Position numbers and translations under genes: made by a program. A stretch of 64,000 nt of DNA from Beijerinckiaceae bacterium (GTDB taxonomy: Bacteria; Pseudomonadota; Alphaproteobacteria; Rhizobiales; Beijerinckiaceae), in contig CANGBC010000002.1 of the NCBI GenBank assembly GCA_947452005.1, forward strand, positions 206,981 through 270,980. Reading direction: 5' to 3'. Shown here in pieces: positions 42,329 through 50,769 of the stretch; the stretch's first letter is position 1; every line of letters begins with the position of its first letter. The notes under the pieces were generated by a model, which worked only from the letters and a program-made list of their open reading frames with translations, was not told where the DNA came from and did not search any database.

Positions 42329-42913
42329 ATGAAACGCACAGCACTGGCATTGACTGTCTTGAGCCTGACTATGAGTGCGGCCTTTGCCCAGCAGGCGCAA
42401 AATATCCGCGGCCTGATCCAGGCATTCGACGGACAAAAACTCGAGGTCGAAACATTCGATGGCCGCAAAGTGTCGATTGGCGTGCCCGCTGATCTGCGCG
42501 TCACCACCACAAAACCTTTCTCGCTTTCAGAAGTGAAGCCCGGCATGAAGCTGGGCGTCACCACAGTGAAAGCCCCAAACGGCCAGACCATCGCCATTGA
42601 CGTGCGCCCCATTTCCGCCACCGCCAATGAAGGCCTGTCGCCTTATGACCTGAAGCCCGACTCCGTGATGACCAATGGCATTGTCGAGGCCACCGTCTCC
42701 TCCGCTCAAGGCCCCGAGCTGACGCTCAATTACAAGACCGGCACTGTGAAAGTGCTGGTGCCACCAGAAGCGACACTGTCGCAGCCAGGCCCGGGCGCTC
42801 TGAGTGACCTGAAGGCAGGCGAGACGATCTTCGTGGCGGTCTCGCGCGAAGGTGACAAACTCACAGCCTTGCGGGCGCAGGTGAGCAAGGATGGCATCAA
42901 GCCGACCCAATAG
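42329..42913 (+). CDS. Secreted protein with two DUF5666-like small beta domains
   Basis: 194 residues from the ATG at 42329 (GGGAGG upstream). A signal peptide ends at SAAFAQ. The mature part has two similar units: NIRGLIQAFDGQKLEVETFDGRKV...VKPGMKLGVTTVKA and NGIVEATVSSAQGPELTLNYKTGTVKV...LKAGETIFVAVSRE, an OB-like pattern seen in DUF5666 proteins. Periplasmic; function unknown. A GGCCAGA/TCTGGCC inverted repeat follows the stop. Confidence 0.68.
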   Translation: MKRTALALTVLSLTMSAAFAQQAQNIRGLIQAFDGQKLEVETFDGRKVSIGVPADLRVTTTKPFSLSEVKPGMKLGVTTVKAPNGQTIAIDVRPISATANEGLSPYDLKPDSVMTNGIVEATVSSAQGPELTLNYKTGTVKVLVPPEATLSQPGPGALSDLKAGETIFVAVSREGDKLTALRAQVSKDGIKPTQ

Positions 42914-43039
42914 ACGCAGCCAAAGGCCAGATACGACTTGGCAAAAGGTGGTCTGGCCGCATATGATTTAGCCCAAGACATCCCGGGAAACGGGATCTCA
43001 CCGTGCGCTTAAGAACACGCCAGACAGGGACGGACAACC

Positions 43040-43630
43040 ATGAGCACCGCCGCCATTCACGACACAACCAAAGCCCGCCGCGAAGATGTTTATGATCGCG
43101 AAGGCCCGTTTCATCCTGAAACCTATGTCGGCACCTCGCCGATCAAGCCCAACAAGCTCGGACATTTTGTCTATGAAGTGAGCGATGTCGAGCGCACCGC
43201 CAAATTCTGGACGGAAGTGATGGGCTTTGTGGAAACCGACCGCAACAAGCACGGCATGGTTTTCTTCCGCTGTGGCAAGGACCATCACGGCATTGGCCTG
43301 AAGCCCATGGCCAAAGGCAAGATGCCCAAGCGCGACATTCATGGCTCGCTGCAGATGGAACATCTCGCCATTGAAGTCGACAGCACCGAGACGCTGCGTC
43401 TGGCGAAAGAGTTTTTCCTGGCCAACAAAATTCCGATCGTCTTCGAAGGCCGCAAAGGTGCGGGCTGCAACATCAGCATCAACTTCCTTGATCCCGATGG
43501 CTACGAATTCGAAATCTACACCGACATGGACCAGATCGGCCCAGATGGCCGCCTGCGTCCGCCATCGCTCTACAAGCCACGCAATCCGCTTGAAGATGCG
43601 ATCAAGGATCCCGTCGAGAAGAAGTGGTAA
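43040..43630 (+). CDS. VOC-family (glyoxalase/extradiol dioxygenase-like) protein
   Basis: 196 residues with one paired beta-alpha-beta VOC domain: KLGHFVYEVSDVERTAKFWTEVMGF starts module 1 (His metal ligand), HLAIEVDSTETLRLAKEFFL starts module 2 (His), and FLDPDGYEFEIYTD supplies the Glu ligand. A catechol-2,3-dioxygenase-like or lyase activity is expected, exact reaction unknown. The N-terminal ~35 residues are an extension not part of the fold. It has its own terminator and is probably monocistronic. Confidence 0.83.
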   Translation: MSTAAIHDTTKARREDVYDREGPFHPETYVGTSPIKPNKLGHFVYEVSDVERTAKFWTEVMGFVETDRNKHGMVFFRCGKDHHGIGLKPMAKGKMPKRDIHGSLQMEHLAIEVDSTETLRLAKEFFLANKIPIVFEGRKGAGCNISINFLDPDGYEFEIYTDMDQIGPDGRLRPPSLYKPRNPLEDAIKDPVEKKW

Positions 43631-43635
43631 CACAC

Positions 43636-43664
43636 AAAAAAGCCGCCCTCCGGGGCGGCTTTTT
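43636..43664 (+). terminator. Rho-independent terminator after VOC gene
   Basis: AAAAAAGCCGCCC-TCC-GGGGCGGCTTTTT, a strong GC stem with a T5 tail; A6 on the other side makes it potentially bidirectional for the convergent small gene at 43687. Confidence 0.9.
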
Positions 43665-43686
43665 CATGAGTCACGCCAGGGTGCGA

Positions 43687-43995
43687 TCACTCGCCTTGTG
43701 TGGCTTGCAGCTTCAGCACTTTGTCCGCGCAGAAATCATGCGCACGTGGCTCAACAGATTCCCCATCGGCAAAATCAACGGCAATCTGCACTTTACAAGA
43801 CTTGCCAATGTTGAGCTTGACCGACTTGCCCGGCGCCAAAGCATCCTTGAGCAAATTGGTATCCACACCCGCTGAGAAAAACACCACGGGAGCTGCAGTC
43901 GCATTGGTGAGCGTGATGACATGCGCACCAGCAGCATGGGCCGACAGCCCTGACAGAGCGAGCGCGCAGACAGAATATTTCAGGACAGACTTCAT
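43687..43995 (-). CDS. Small secreted protein of unknown function
   Basis: 102 residues from the ATG at 43995. A signal peptide (LKYSVCALALSGLSAHAAG) leads to a single beta-rich domain, HVITLTNATAAPVVFFSAGVD...SVKLNIGKSCKVQIAVDFADG, with two Cys (in KSCKV and DFCADK) likely forming a disulfide. I recognise no family. It lies just downstream of the repeat-containing secreted protein gene, in the same direction, and could be co-transcribed with it. Confidence 0.65.
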   Translation of the reverse strand: MKSVLKYSVCALALSGLSAHAAGAHVITLTNATAAPVVFFSAGVDTNLLKDALAPGKSVKLNIGKSCKVQIAVDFADGESVEPRAHDFCADKVLKLQATQGE

Positions 43996-44078
43996 CGGAC
44001 AGCCTCTGCTTGCAAATTCATTTCGGATGACTTGCCCATGCTGAACCCGCCCCTCGAAAAAGGCAATTCGCACTGAGT

Positions 44079-44384
44079 TTAAAAGCGACAATAGCCCGAG
44101 CCTGCATGGGATGAGCCTGACGGACACGAGCCATTATGGGCTGGGACATAGCGCTGTCCACCGCTGGCGCGGCAATAGCCGCTGCCCGCGTGAGATGCGC
44201 CCGACGGACAGGAATTGTTGATCGCGGGAATATAGGTCTCCGACGAGGATGTGCGGCAATAGCCGCTGCCAGCATGAGAGGTGCCCGACGGGCATGAATT
44301 ATTGATTGCCGGAATCATGCTTTGGGCGTGGGCAACACTCACACCCGCAATCCATGCGCACAATGCAACCGAAAGCCATTTCAT
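44079..44384 (-). CDS. Secreted protein made of three 28-residue Cys repeats
   Basis: 101 residues from the ATG at 44384, chosen because GGGAG lies 6 nt upstream (an ATG at 44390 is too close to it). A signal peptide ends at VAHAQ. The whole mature protein is three near-identical repeats with the core SCPSGxSHAGSGYCR, each with two Cys, joined by linkers IPAINN / IPAINN / VPAHNG; the 28-residue period is 84 bp in DNA. No catalytic motif. It is likely a small disulfide-bonded envelope or extracellular protein; function unknown. Confidence 0.75.
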   Translation of the reverse strand: MKWLSVALCAWIAGVSVAHAQSMIPAINNSCPSGTSHAGSGYCRTSSSETYIPAINNSCPSGASHAGSGYCRASGGQRYVPAHNGSCPSGSSHAGSGYCRF

Positions 44385-44399
44385 CGTCATCTCCCACAC

Positions 44400-44433
44400 A
44401 AAAAACGCCCCGGACCCAAAGGGTCCGAGGCGC
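44400..44433 (-). terminator. Rho-independent terminator of FAH-family gene
   Basis: On the minus strand: CGCCTCGGACCC-TTT-GGGTCCGGGGCG followed by TTTTTT. It lies directly downstream of the fumarylacetoacetate hydrolase-family gene. Confidence 0.85.
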
Positions 44434-44457
44434 CATGACATGTCACCCAACCAAACT

Positions 44458-45303
44458 TTAGGCTTCGTTGGCGATTGTATTCTTCAGCAGGCCAACGCCC
44501 GTGATTTCGACTTCCACGACATCGCCAGCCTTCATGTAAAGCGGCGGCTTGCGACGATCACCCACACCACCTGGCGTGCCGGTGACGAGCACGTCGCCTG
44601 TTTCCAGCGTCGTGAAACGCGAGACATATTCAATGATGTCTTCGATCGAGAAAATCATCTGGGCCAGAACGGCCTTCTGGACTTCCTGACCATTGAGACG
44701 CGTGATGAGCGTCGTCGTCTTGCGATCCGTGATCACGTCGGGCGAGACGAGATAGGGGCCGAAAGCGCCTGTCTTGTCGAAATTCTTGCCTGGTGTGTAC
44801 TGATGCGTATGACGCTGATAGTCGCGGATCGTCGCATCATTGTAGCAGGAATAGCCCGCGATGTGCTTGAGCGCATCTTCGCGCTTGATGTTGCGGCCAC
44901 CCTGACCAATGACCAGCGCGAGCTCGCCTTCATAATCGAGGCAATCCGAATGCGCGGTCTTCATGATGGGCTCATCATGGGCAACCTGCGAGGTCGCCAC
45001 GCGCAGGAACAGGACCGGGAATTCTGAATCCGAGCGACCTGTTTCCTTGATGTGCTCGCCGTAGTTCAGGCCGACGCAGACAATCTTGCCCGGATCGGTA
45101 ATGACGGGGAGCAGCTTGATGGCGGAGAGCGCGTAATCCTGGCCCTTGGCGGCCACTTTGCCGGACTTGAATTCATCCGTGCCCAGAAAAGCCTTCAGGG
45201 TCGGGGCCTGCGGACGATCTGCACCCAGATCAATCACGCGGTCGCCTTCGACCAGACCATATGTCGCCTTGCCGGCGGGCGTCACGAAGCTAGCGAGTTT
45301 CAT
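44458..45303 (-). CDS. Fumarylacetoacetate hydrolase (FAH)-family protein
   Basis: 281 residues. Signatures: VCVGLNYGEHIKETGR, PVLFLRVATSQVAHDEPIM, LDYEGELALVIGQGGRNI (metal-binding E-x-E region), GYSCYNDATIRDYQR, KNFDKTGAFGPYLVSPD and GDVLVTGTPGGVG. These fit the FAH/HpaG/YcgM family of divalent-metal hydrolases, decarboxylases or isomerases acting on 2-oxo acids such as acylpyruvates. It is divergent from the hydroxyacid dehydrogenase gene at 45505. Its substrate is probably a catabolic keto acid. Confidence 0.9.
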   Translation of the reverse strand: MKLASFVTPAGKATYGLVEGDRVIDLGADRPQAPTLKAFLGTDEFKSGKVAAKGQDYALSAIKLLPVITDPGKIVCVGLNYGEHIKETGRSDSEFPVLFLRVATSQVAHDEPIMKTAHSDCLDYEGELALVIGQGGRNIKREDALKHIAGYSCYNDATIRDYQRHTHQYTPGKNFDKTGAFGPYLVSPDVITDRKTTTLITRLNGQEVQKAVLAQMIFSIEDIIEYVSRFTTLETGDVLVTGTPGGVGDRRKPPLYMKAGDVVEVEITGVGLLKNTIANEA

Positions 45304-45504
45304 ATCCTGCCCTTGCGTTCGATTTGAGAAATTGTGGGACCGAAACGATCGATCTTGGACATATAGCCATTTCCAGAGGGGGTAAAGACGGCCCGGCCAC
45401 GCAAAAAATTGTGCCCCGCGGCGCGTTTGGCTTAAAATGCGGCCAGGACTTGCTCCGAACCCCTCATGTCAGGGGCACCAAGAACAAAAACGAGGAAACA
45501 GATC

Positions 45505-46383
45505 ATGAAGACCATCGGGTTTATCGGCACGGGCGGCATGGGCGTTGGCATGGCTGCCAATCTGATCAAGGCTGGCTACAGCCTGGTTGTGACAGACCTG
45601 CGCCGCGAGCAGGCCAAGCCGCTCGAGGCGCTTGGCGCGATCTTCAAAAACAGCCCGAAGGAAGTCGCCGAAGCCTGCGAGATCGTTCTCTCCATGCTGC
45701 CGCATAATGATGCGGTGACGGCTGTCGCGCTTGGCAAAGGTGGCCTGATTGAAGCCACCAGCGGCGCCAAGACCTGGATCGATTTCAGCAGCATCGACAA
45801 AGACACCATCGTCAAAGCCACCGCCGAGCTGACCAAGGCGGGCTGGCACATTGCTGACGCATCTGCGGGCGGTGTGGAAGAAGTCGCAGCCGCTGGCCAA
45901 TTGGCGCTGTGGATCTCGGGTCCGCAATCTTTGTTTGATGAGCATCAGGCCATCTACAAGGCCATGGGCAAATCCGTCTTGCAGGTCGGCGAACTCGGCA
46001 ATGCGAAAATGGTGAAAAACGCCATGGCCATGCTGGCAGCTGTGCAGCACATGAGCATTGTTGAAATCGGCTCTTGGCTCAAGAAGGGCGGCCTGACTGA
46101 CGCCACCTTCCAGACCGTGCTGGAAAATTCGCAGCAGGATTCGGTTGCCACGCGTCGCATCATGGATGTGGTGGTGAGCCGCAAGTTCAAGCCACGCAAG
46201 TCCTGGATGCCCAAGGACGTCAGCTTCGGTCTGGATATGGCCCGCGAGATGGAAGTGCCCATGCCCTTCGTCAGCCTCGCCTATCAGATGTTCTCGATTG
46301 CGCAGGCCACAGGCCAGGACGGCTACGAAGCCACCGGCATTGCTTGCAATGTCTATGACGTCATCTGCGGCGTGAAAAAATAA
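45505..46383 (+). CDS. NAD(P)-dependent beta-hydroxyacid dehydrogenase (3-hydroxyisobutyrate/tartronate-semialdehyde reductase family)
   Basis: 292 residues from the ATG at 45505 (GAGGA upstream). N-terminal IGFIGTGGMGVGMAANLIKAGY is the Rossmann motif of this family; residues ~120-125 read DASAGGVEEVAA, where the usual motif is DAPVSGG, and the catalytic Lys lies in GNAKMVKNAMAM. Length and domain order are normal. The D-A-S-A-G-G variant suggests an unusual substrate. It is divergent from the FAH gene (~200 bp) and has its own terminator. Confidence 0.88.
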   Translation: MKTIGFIGTGGMGVGMAANLIKAGYSLVVTDLRREQAKPLEALGAIFKNSPKEVAEACEIVLSMLPHNDAVTAVALGKGGLIEATSGAKTWIDFSSIDKDTIVKATAELTKAGWHIADASAGGVEEVAAAGQLALWISGPQSLFDEHQAIYKAMGKSVLQVGELGNAKMVKNAMAMLAAVQHMSIVEIGSWLKKGGLTDATFQTVLENSQQDSVATRRIMDVVVSRKFKPRKSWMPKDVSFGLDMAREMEVPMPFVSLAYQMFSIAQATGQDGYEATGIACNVYDVICGVKK

Positions 46384-46404
46384 ACCCAACCTGACCAACA
46401 AACA

Positions 46405-46446
46405 AAAACGCCCCGGCGATGATCTCGCGCGGGGCGTTTTATTTTG
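46405..46446. terminator. Bidirectional Rho-independent terminator
   Basis: AAAACGCCCC at 46405-46414 pairs with GGGGCGTTTT at 46431-46440, with a T-rich tail on the plus strand and AAAA on the other side; it separates convergent genes. Confidence 0.88.
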
Positions 46447-46462
46447 CGTTCAGCGGATAATT

Positions 46463-47233
46463 TTAACCCGCAGCACTGCCCTGTGCGCGGAAGGCCCAGC
46501 CGGTCATGCGCTGTTCGAGCCAGGCGGTGGCCGCATACATCAGAATGCCTTCCACCGCGAGCACGATGAGGCCTGCAAACACCAGCGGCATCTGAAAATT
46601 CGCACCCGCTTGTGACATCAGAAATCCGATGCCGGAATTGGCCGCGACCGTCTCAGACACAACCGTGCCCACAAAAGCCAATGTGATGGCGACTTTCAGA
46701 GAGCCAAAGAAATAAGGCATGGAGCGCGGAATGCCGACCTTGCGCATGACATCCAGCTTGGATGCACCCAAGGCGCGCAGCACGTCTTCAAGTTCTGGTT
46801 CGATGGTTGCAAGCCCTGTGGCCACATTCACAACAATCGGAAAGAAGGAAATCAGAAAGGCCGTGAGAATGGCTGGCACTTCGCCAATGCCAAACCACAT
46901 GACGAGGATTGGCACGACCGCCACTTTGGGAATCGAGTTAAAGCCGATCATCACCGGATAGAAGCCGCGATAAATCGTGCGCGACCAGCCCACCACAAGC
47001 CCTAGAAACAGACCAAAGGCCACCGACAGGCCAAAGCCCGCCATCGTCGTCCAGAGTGTGACGAAGGAGTTCGACAGGATCGGGCTCCAGAAACGCACAA
47101 AGGCCGCATAAATGGCGCTGGGCGCGGGCAAGATCACAGTCGATACGTTGAACAGGCGGCATGACGCCTCCCACACAACAAAGAGCGTGATGACGAAGAT
47201 CCAGGGCGCGAGCTTTTCAAATGACTTGGTCAT
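46463..47233 (-). CDS. ABC transporter permease (SsuC/TauC type)
   Basis: 256 residues from the ATG at 47233, which overlaps the ATPase stop (ATGA on the minus strand). About six membrane segments; the coupling loop reads VLRALGASKLDVMRKVGIPRSMPYFFGSLK (EAA-type motif). It is the last gene of a receptor-ATPase-permease operon reading leftwards from 49019. An upstream extension of 23 codons falls inside the ATPase gene and is not needed. Confidence 0.92.
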   Translation of the reverse strand: MTKSFEKLAPWIFVITLFVVWEASCRLFNVSTVILPAPSAIYAAFVRFWSPILSNSFVTLWTTMAGFGLSVAFGLFLGLVVGWSRTIYRGFYPVMIGFNSIPKVAVVPILVMWFGIGEVPAILTAFLISFFPIVVNVATGLATIEPELEDVLRALGASKLDVMRKVGIPRSMPYFFGSLKVAITLAFVGTVVSETVAANSGIGFLMSQAGANFQMPLVFAGLIVLAVEGILMYAATAWLEQRMTGWAFRAQGSAAG

Positions 47234-48009
47234 GCTTTGCGCACCTCGGCGATTTTGTTGCGCAAGACGTGGACAAGATCGGTGAACTCGCGCTCGTAAC
47301 ACACGTCGAGATCACGTGGGCGCGCAAAGTCCACTGTGCGCGTATCGATGATGCGACCCGGGCGCGCGCTCATCACATGGATCGTATCGGCCAGAAACAC
47401 GGCTTCACGCAGATCATGCGTGACCAGAATGACTGTGAAATTCAACCGCTGCCAGACATCGCGCAGAACACACCACAATTCTTCGCGCGTGAAAGCATCA
47501 AGCGCTGCAAAGGGCTCATCCAGCATCAACAGTTTGGGCTCATGAATGAGCGAGCGGCACAAGGATGCGCGCTGCTGCATGCCGCCTGACAATTCCCACG
47601 GATAACGATCACCAAAACCTTGCAGGCCAACAATGGAGAGAAGATTTTCGACGCGTGCGCGATATTCATCTTTCTTGGCACGAAAATGGCTGCGATAGGG
47701 CTCCACAATTTCGAGCGGCAAAAGAATATTGTCGGTGACAGTCCGCCACGGCAAAAGATTGGCATTCTGAAAGGCCATGCCTGCCATTTTGACGGGACCA
47801 TGCACCTGCGCGCCATCAACCGACACTGTTCCTGTCGTCGGTTTGATCAGGCCTGTCACAAGTTTCATGAGCGTGGACTTGCCGCAACCCGATGGACCCA
47901 CGACAGCTGCAAACTCACCCTGGCCGACGCTTAAGGATGTTCCCTCAAGCGCCAGCACAGGTCCTGTTCGCCCGGCATAAGCCAGCGAAATGTTATCAAG
48001 CTCAATCAT
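47230..48009 (-). CDS. ABC transporter ATP-binding protein (nitrate/sulfonate/taurine type)
   Basis: 259 residues with Walker A GPSGCGKST, Q-loop AFQNANLLPW, signature LSGGMQQR, Walker B LLMLDEP and switch VTHD. It energises the importer formed with the neighbouring permease and receptor. Its start overlaps the receptor stop by one base (TGATG), and its stop overlaps the permease start. Confidence 0.93.
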   Translation of the reverse strand: MIELDNISLAYAGRTGPVLALEGTSLSVGQGEFAAVVGPSGCGKSTLMKLVTGLIKPTTGTVSVDGAQVHGPVKMAGMAFQNANLLPWRTVTDNILLPLEIVEPYRSHFRAKKDEYRARVENLLSIVGLQGFGDRYPWELSGGMQQRASLCRSLIHEPKLLMLDEPFAALDAFTREELWCVLRDVWQRLNFTVILVTHDLREAVFLADTIHVMSARPGRIIDTRTVDFARPRDLDVCYEREFTDLVHVLRNKIAEVRKA

Positions 48010-49019
48010 CAGAATTTGCGCTCGGCAACCGGCGGGAGATATTCGCTGGTGAAAATATCTGCAGCTGTCGGGCGATTCTTGAACTCATAAGTATCGGCGA
48101 TCTGATCAATCGATTTGGCCAAACGCGCCATATCGACGCCACCCACGCCATTCGCCTTCACAGCAGGCGTCACCATATTGTCGCGCAACGCCATCTTGAG
48201 ACGCTCCAGCTCAACAGCAGGCTCTGCGGTCGGGTTATATTTCAGCACATATTTGATCGCTTCATCCGGGTTGCGCGCCGTATCGATAAAGCCCTTCACA
48301 GTGGCTTTCACAAAACCCGCCACGATTTTGGGATTGGCCTTGGCAAATTCCGGATTCACCATGATCGCATTGCCATACATGGTGATGCCATAGTCCGACA
48401 TCAGCATGACCGAGACATCCTCAGGCTTGATGCCGTTTTGCAGCAGGTTGAAGTAAGAGGAGAAGGAGAAGCCGGTGATCGCATCCACCTTGCCCTGCGC
48501 CAACATGGGCTCGCGCACAGGGAAGCCGACGTTTTCAATCTTCACCTTGTCGCCATCAAAGCCATTGGCTTTCACAAAGGCTTTCCACTGCGCATAGGCG
48601 CCATCGGGAGCCGGCGCGCCCAGCACTTTGCCTTCGAGATCCTTCGGCGTCTTGATGCCCGCCTTCTTCAGGCTGACGATGGAAAAGGGCGGACGATCAT
48701 AGACCATCATGACCGCAACGACTTTTTGATCCGGATTCTGATCGCGGAAGCGCACGAGGGAATTGATGTCGAAGAAGCCCAGCGGATAAGTGCCCGCCGC
48801 AACGCGTGCAATGCCCTGCACGGAGCCCGGCCCCGTGTCGATGGTCACATCAAGCCCCTCGGCTTTGTAGTAGCCCTTCTCGAGAGCTGTGAAATAGGGC
48901 GCGGAGGGGCCTTCGAATTTCCAGTCGAGGGCAAATTTCACGGCGGTCTGCGCCTGCGCTGGCAGGCTGCCGAGGACGACCGTCGCGGCCATGAGAATGA
49001 GGGGCGCCATTTTTTTCAT
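48009..49019 (-). CDS. ABC transporter substrate-binding protein, NMT1/SsuA family
   Basis: 336 residues from the ATG at 49019 with AAAGGA 7 nt upstream. A signal peptide (MAPLILMAATVVLGSLPAQAQ) is followed by AVKFALDWKFEGPSAPYFTALEKGYYKAEGLDVTI, the NMT1 pattern. The segment IVSLKKAGIKTPKDLEGK recurs as a decayed fragment at 62644-62715. First gene of the operon. The ligand is not identifiable; the closest named relatives bind sulfonates, pyrimidine precursors or riboflavin-like compounds. Confidence 0.88.
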   Translation of the reverse strand: MKKMAPLILMAATVVLGSLPAQAQTAVKFALDWKFEGPSAPYFTALEKGYYKAEGLDVTIDTGPGSVQGIARVAAGTYPLGFFDINSLVRFRDQNPDQKVVAVMMVYDRPPFSIVSLKKAGIKTPKDLEGKVLGAPAPDGAYAQWKAFVKANGFDGDKVKIENVGFPVREPMLAQGKVDAITGFSFSSYFNLLQNGIKPEDVSVMLMSDYGITMYGNAIMVNPEFAKANPKIVAGFVKATVKGFIDTARNPDEAIKYVLKYNPTAEPAVELERLKMALRDNMVTPAVKANGVGGVDMARLAKSIDQIADTYEFKNRPTAADIFTSEYLPPVAERKF

Positions 49020-49407
49020 TCCAGAATCCTTTTGCTGAACTGTCTGCCATAGCTCAGGCAATGCGCGTGCCACAGTCAGGCGGCGCACAAATTTCTGCTG
49101 CTTTCCTCATGGAAACGCCAATCACAAAGGCTTTGGGTGGCTGTGATGCCCGACCAGGTCATTCGGCCCTCTGTTGGTCTAAACCTATGGCCTGAATTGT
49201 CTTTTTCGAAATTGGCACCGCGTTCTGCATTCACGGCACACCTGCTTCATTAAAGAGCAGCCTGCCTGCCGATTGCGCGGAAAGCTGACCGCGCCACCGC
49301 CGATTGTCGAGAAAACCGGCGGCGGACTTCTGGCACGGTTCTTGTTTTGTCAGCTCATGAGCCGATCGCGAGATGACCTTCTCGCACGTCACGGACAGGA
49401 GCTTCTG
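49020..49407. promoter_or_regulatory. Divergent intergenic region upstream of the nitrate operon
   Basis: 388 bp between the divergent NMT1-type importer and the nitrate assimilation operon. No gene or hairpin terminator is evident. It must hold both promoters. A TTGGCAC...TCTGCA sequence at 49212-49229 resembles a sigma-54 site, but its GG-GC spacing is 11 rather than 10, so I do not call it. Confidence 0.5.
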
Positions 49408-50709
49408 ATGGTCTTCATTCCACCCCACAGCACGACACGGCGTTCGCTTCTTAAATCTGCAGGCAATGCAGCCAGTCTGTTGGCGGCTGCGCGCGTGGGC
49501 CTTCCCTCAGGCGCCTTTGCACAAGGCACCGGGCCAGAAACGAATGCTGTGAAGCTGGGCTATATTGCCCTGACCGATGCGGCACCTCTGATCATCGCCA
49601 AAGAGAAAGGCCTCTTTGCCAAATATGGAATGGCCGAAGCCTCCATTGAAAAGCAGGCATCCTGGGCTGCCACGCGTGACAATCTGGTCTTGGGTAGCGC
49701 CAATAATGGCATTGATGGCGCGCATATTCTCACGCCCATGCCCTATCTGATTTCAACGGGCAAAGTGACGCAAAACAATGTGCCCGTGCCTATGGTCATT
49801 CTGGCGCGTCTCAATCTCGACAGCCAGGCGATTTCCGTCGCGCAAGAATACAAGGACTCAAAAGTCGGCCTCGATTCCTCGCCGCTGAAAGCCATTTTCG
49901 AAAAGAAGAAAGCTGAAGGCAAGGAAGTCAAAGTCGCCATGACCTTCCCCGGCGGCACACATGACATGTGGATCCGCTATTGGCTGGCCGCCGGCGGCAT
50001 TGATCCGGACAAGGATGTGTCGACCATTGTTGTTCCGCCCCCGCAAATGGTGGCGAATATGAAAGTCGGCAATATGGACGCGTTCTGCGTCGGTGAGCCG
50101 TGGAACGAACAGCTCGTCAATCAGGGCATTGGCTTCACCGCCTGCACCACAAGCGAGATCTGGAAGAAGCACCCTGAAAAAGCGCTCAGCCTGCGCGCCG
50201 ACTGGGTGGAGAAAAACCCCAAGGCCACTGTCGCCCTGCTGGCCGCCGTACTCGAAGCGCAAAAATGGTGCGACGACATGGCCAACAAGGAAGAAATGGC
50301 TGCCATTCTGGGCCGCCGCCAATGGTTCAATGTGCCACCCGCCGATGTGCTTGGCCGCCTGAAAGGCGACATCAATTACGGCAATGGCCGCGTTGTGAAT
50401 GGCACGGATCTCTACATGAAGTTCTGGAAGGACAATGCCTCCTTCCCGTTCAAGAGCCATGATGCCTGGTTCCTCGCGGAAAACATTCGCTGGGGCAAGT
50501 TTGATCCCACCACCGACATCAATGCACTCGTCGGCAAGGTCAATCGCGCCGATATCTGGCGCGACGCCGCCAAGATGATCGGCGCACCCAGCGCCGAGAT
50601 TCCCACCAGCGACTCGCGCGGCAAAGAGACCATGTTCGACGGCAAGGTTTTCGATCCGGCTGATCCGTCAGCCTATCTGAAATCACTCAGCATCAAACGG
50701 ATCGCCTGA
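49408..50709 (+). CDS. nrtA: Nitrate/nitrite ABC transporter substrate-binding protein (NrtA)
   Basis: 433 residues from the ATG at 49408, with AGGAG 6 nt upstream. A Tat-type signal (STTRRSLLKSAGNAASLLAA) precedes VKLGYIALTDAAPLIIAKEKGLFAKYGM, the entry of NrtA/CmpA receptors, followed by FPGGTHDMWIRYWLAAGGIDPDKDV and VGEPWNEQLV, residues around the nitrate site. Length is that of NrtA rather than the shorter SsuA proteins. First gene of a 10.3 kb operon whose downstream genes reduce nitrate to ammonium. Confidence 0.93.
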   Translation: MVFIPPHSTTRRSLLKSAGNAASLLAAARVGLPSGAFAQGTGPETNAVKLGYIALTDAAPLIIAKEKGLFAKYGMAEASIEKQASWAATRDNLVLGSANNGIDGAHILTPMPYLISTGKVTQNNVPVPMVILARLNLDSQAISVAQEYKDSKVGLDSSPLKAIFEKKKAEGKEVKVAMTFPGGTHDMWIRYWLAAGGIDPDKDVSTIVVPPPQMVANMKVGNMDAFCVGEPWNEQLVNQGIGFTACTTSEIWKKHPEKALSLRADWVEKNPKATVALLAAVLEAQKWCDDMANKEEMAAILGRRQWFNVPPADVLGRLKGDINYGNGRVVNGTDLYMKFWKDNASFPFKSHDAWFLAENIRWGKFDPTTDINALVGKVNRADIWRDAAKMIGAPSAEIPTSDSRGKETMFDGKVFDPADPSAYLKSLSIKRIA

Positions 50710-50769
50710 TCTGATGTGCCGATGGCTCACGCCATCGGCACACACGCTTGCCCAGAAAGCCACACACTC

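Noticed and set aside
47892..49052. 386-codon plus-strand frame opposite the NMT1 receptor gene
   Set aside because: Antisense shadow of a coupled receptor-ATPase operon; no motif or ribosome-binding site.
49212..49229. Sigma-54-like promoter upstream of the nitrate operon
   Set aside because: The GG and GC elements are separated by 11 bp instead of the strict 10, so it is probably chance.
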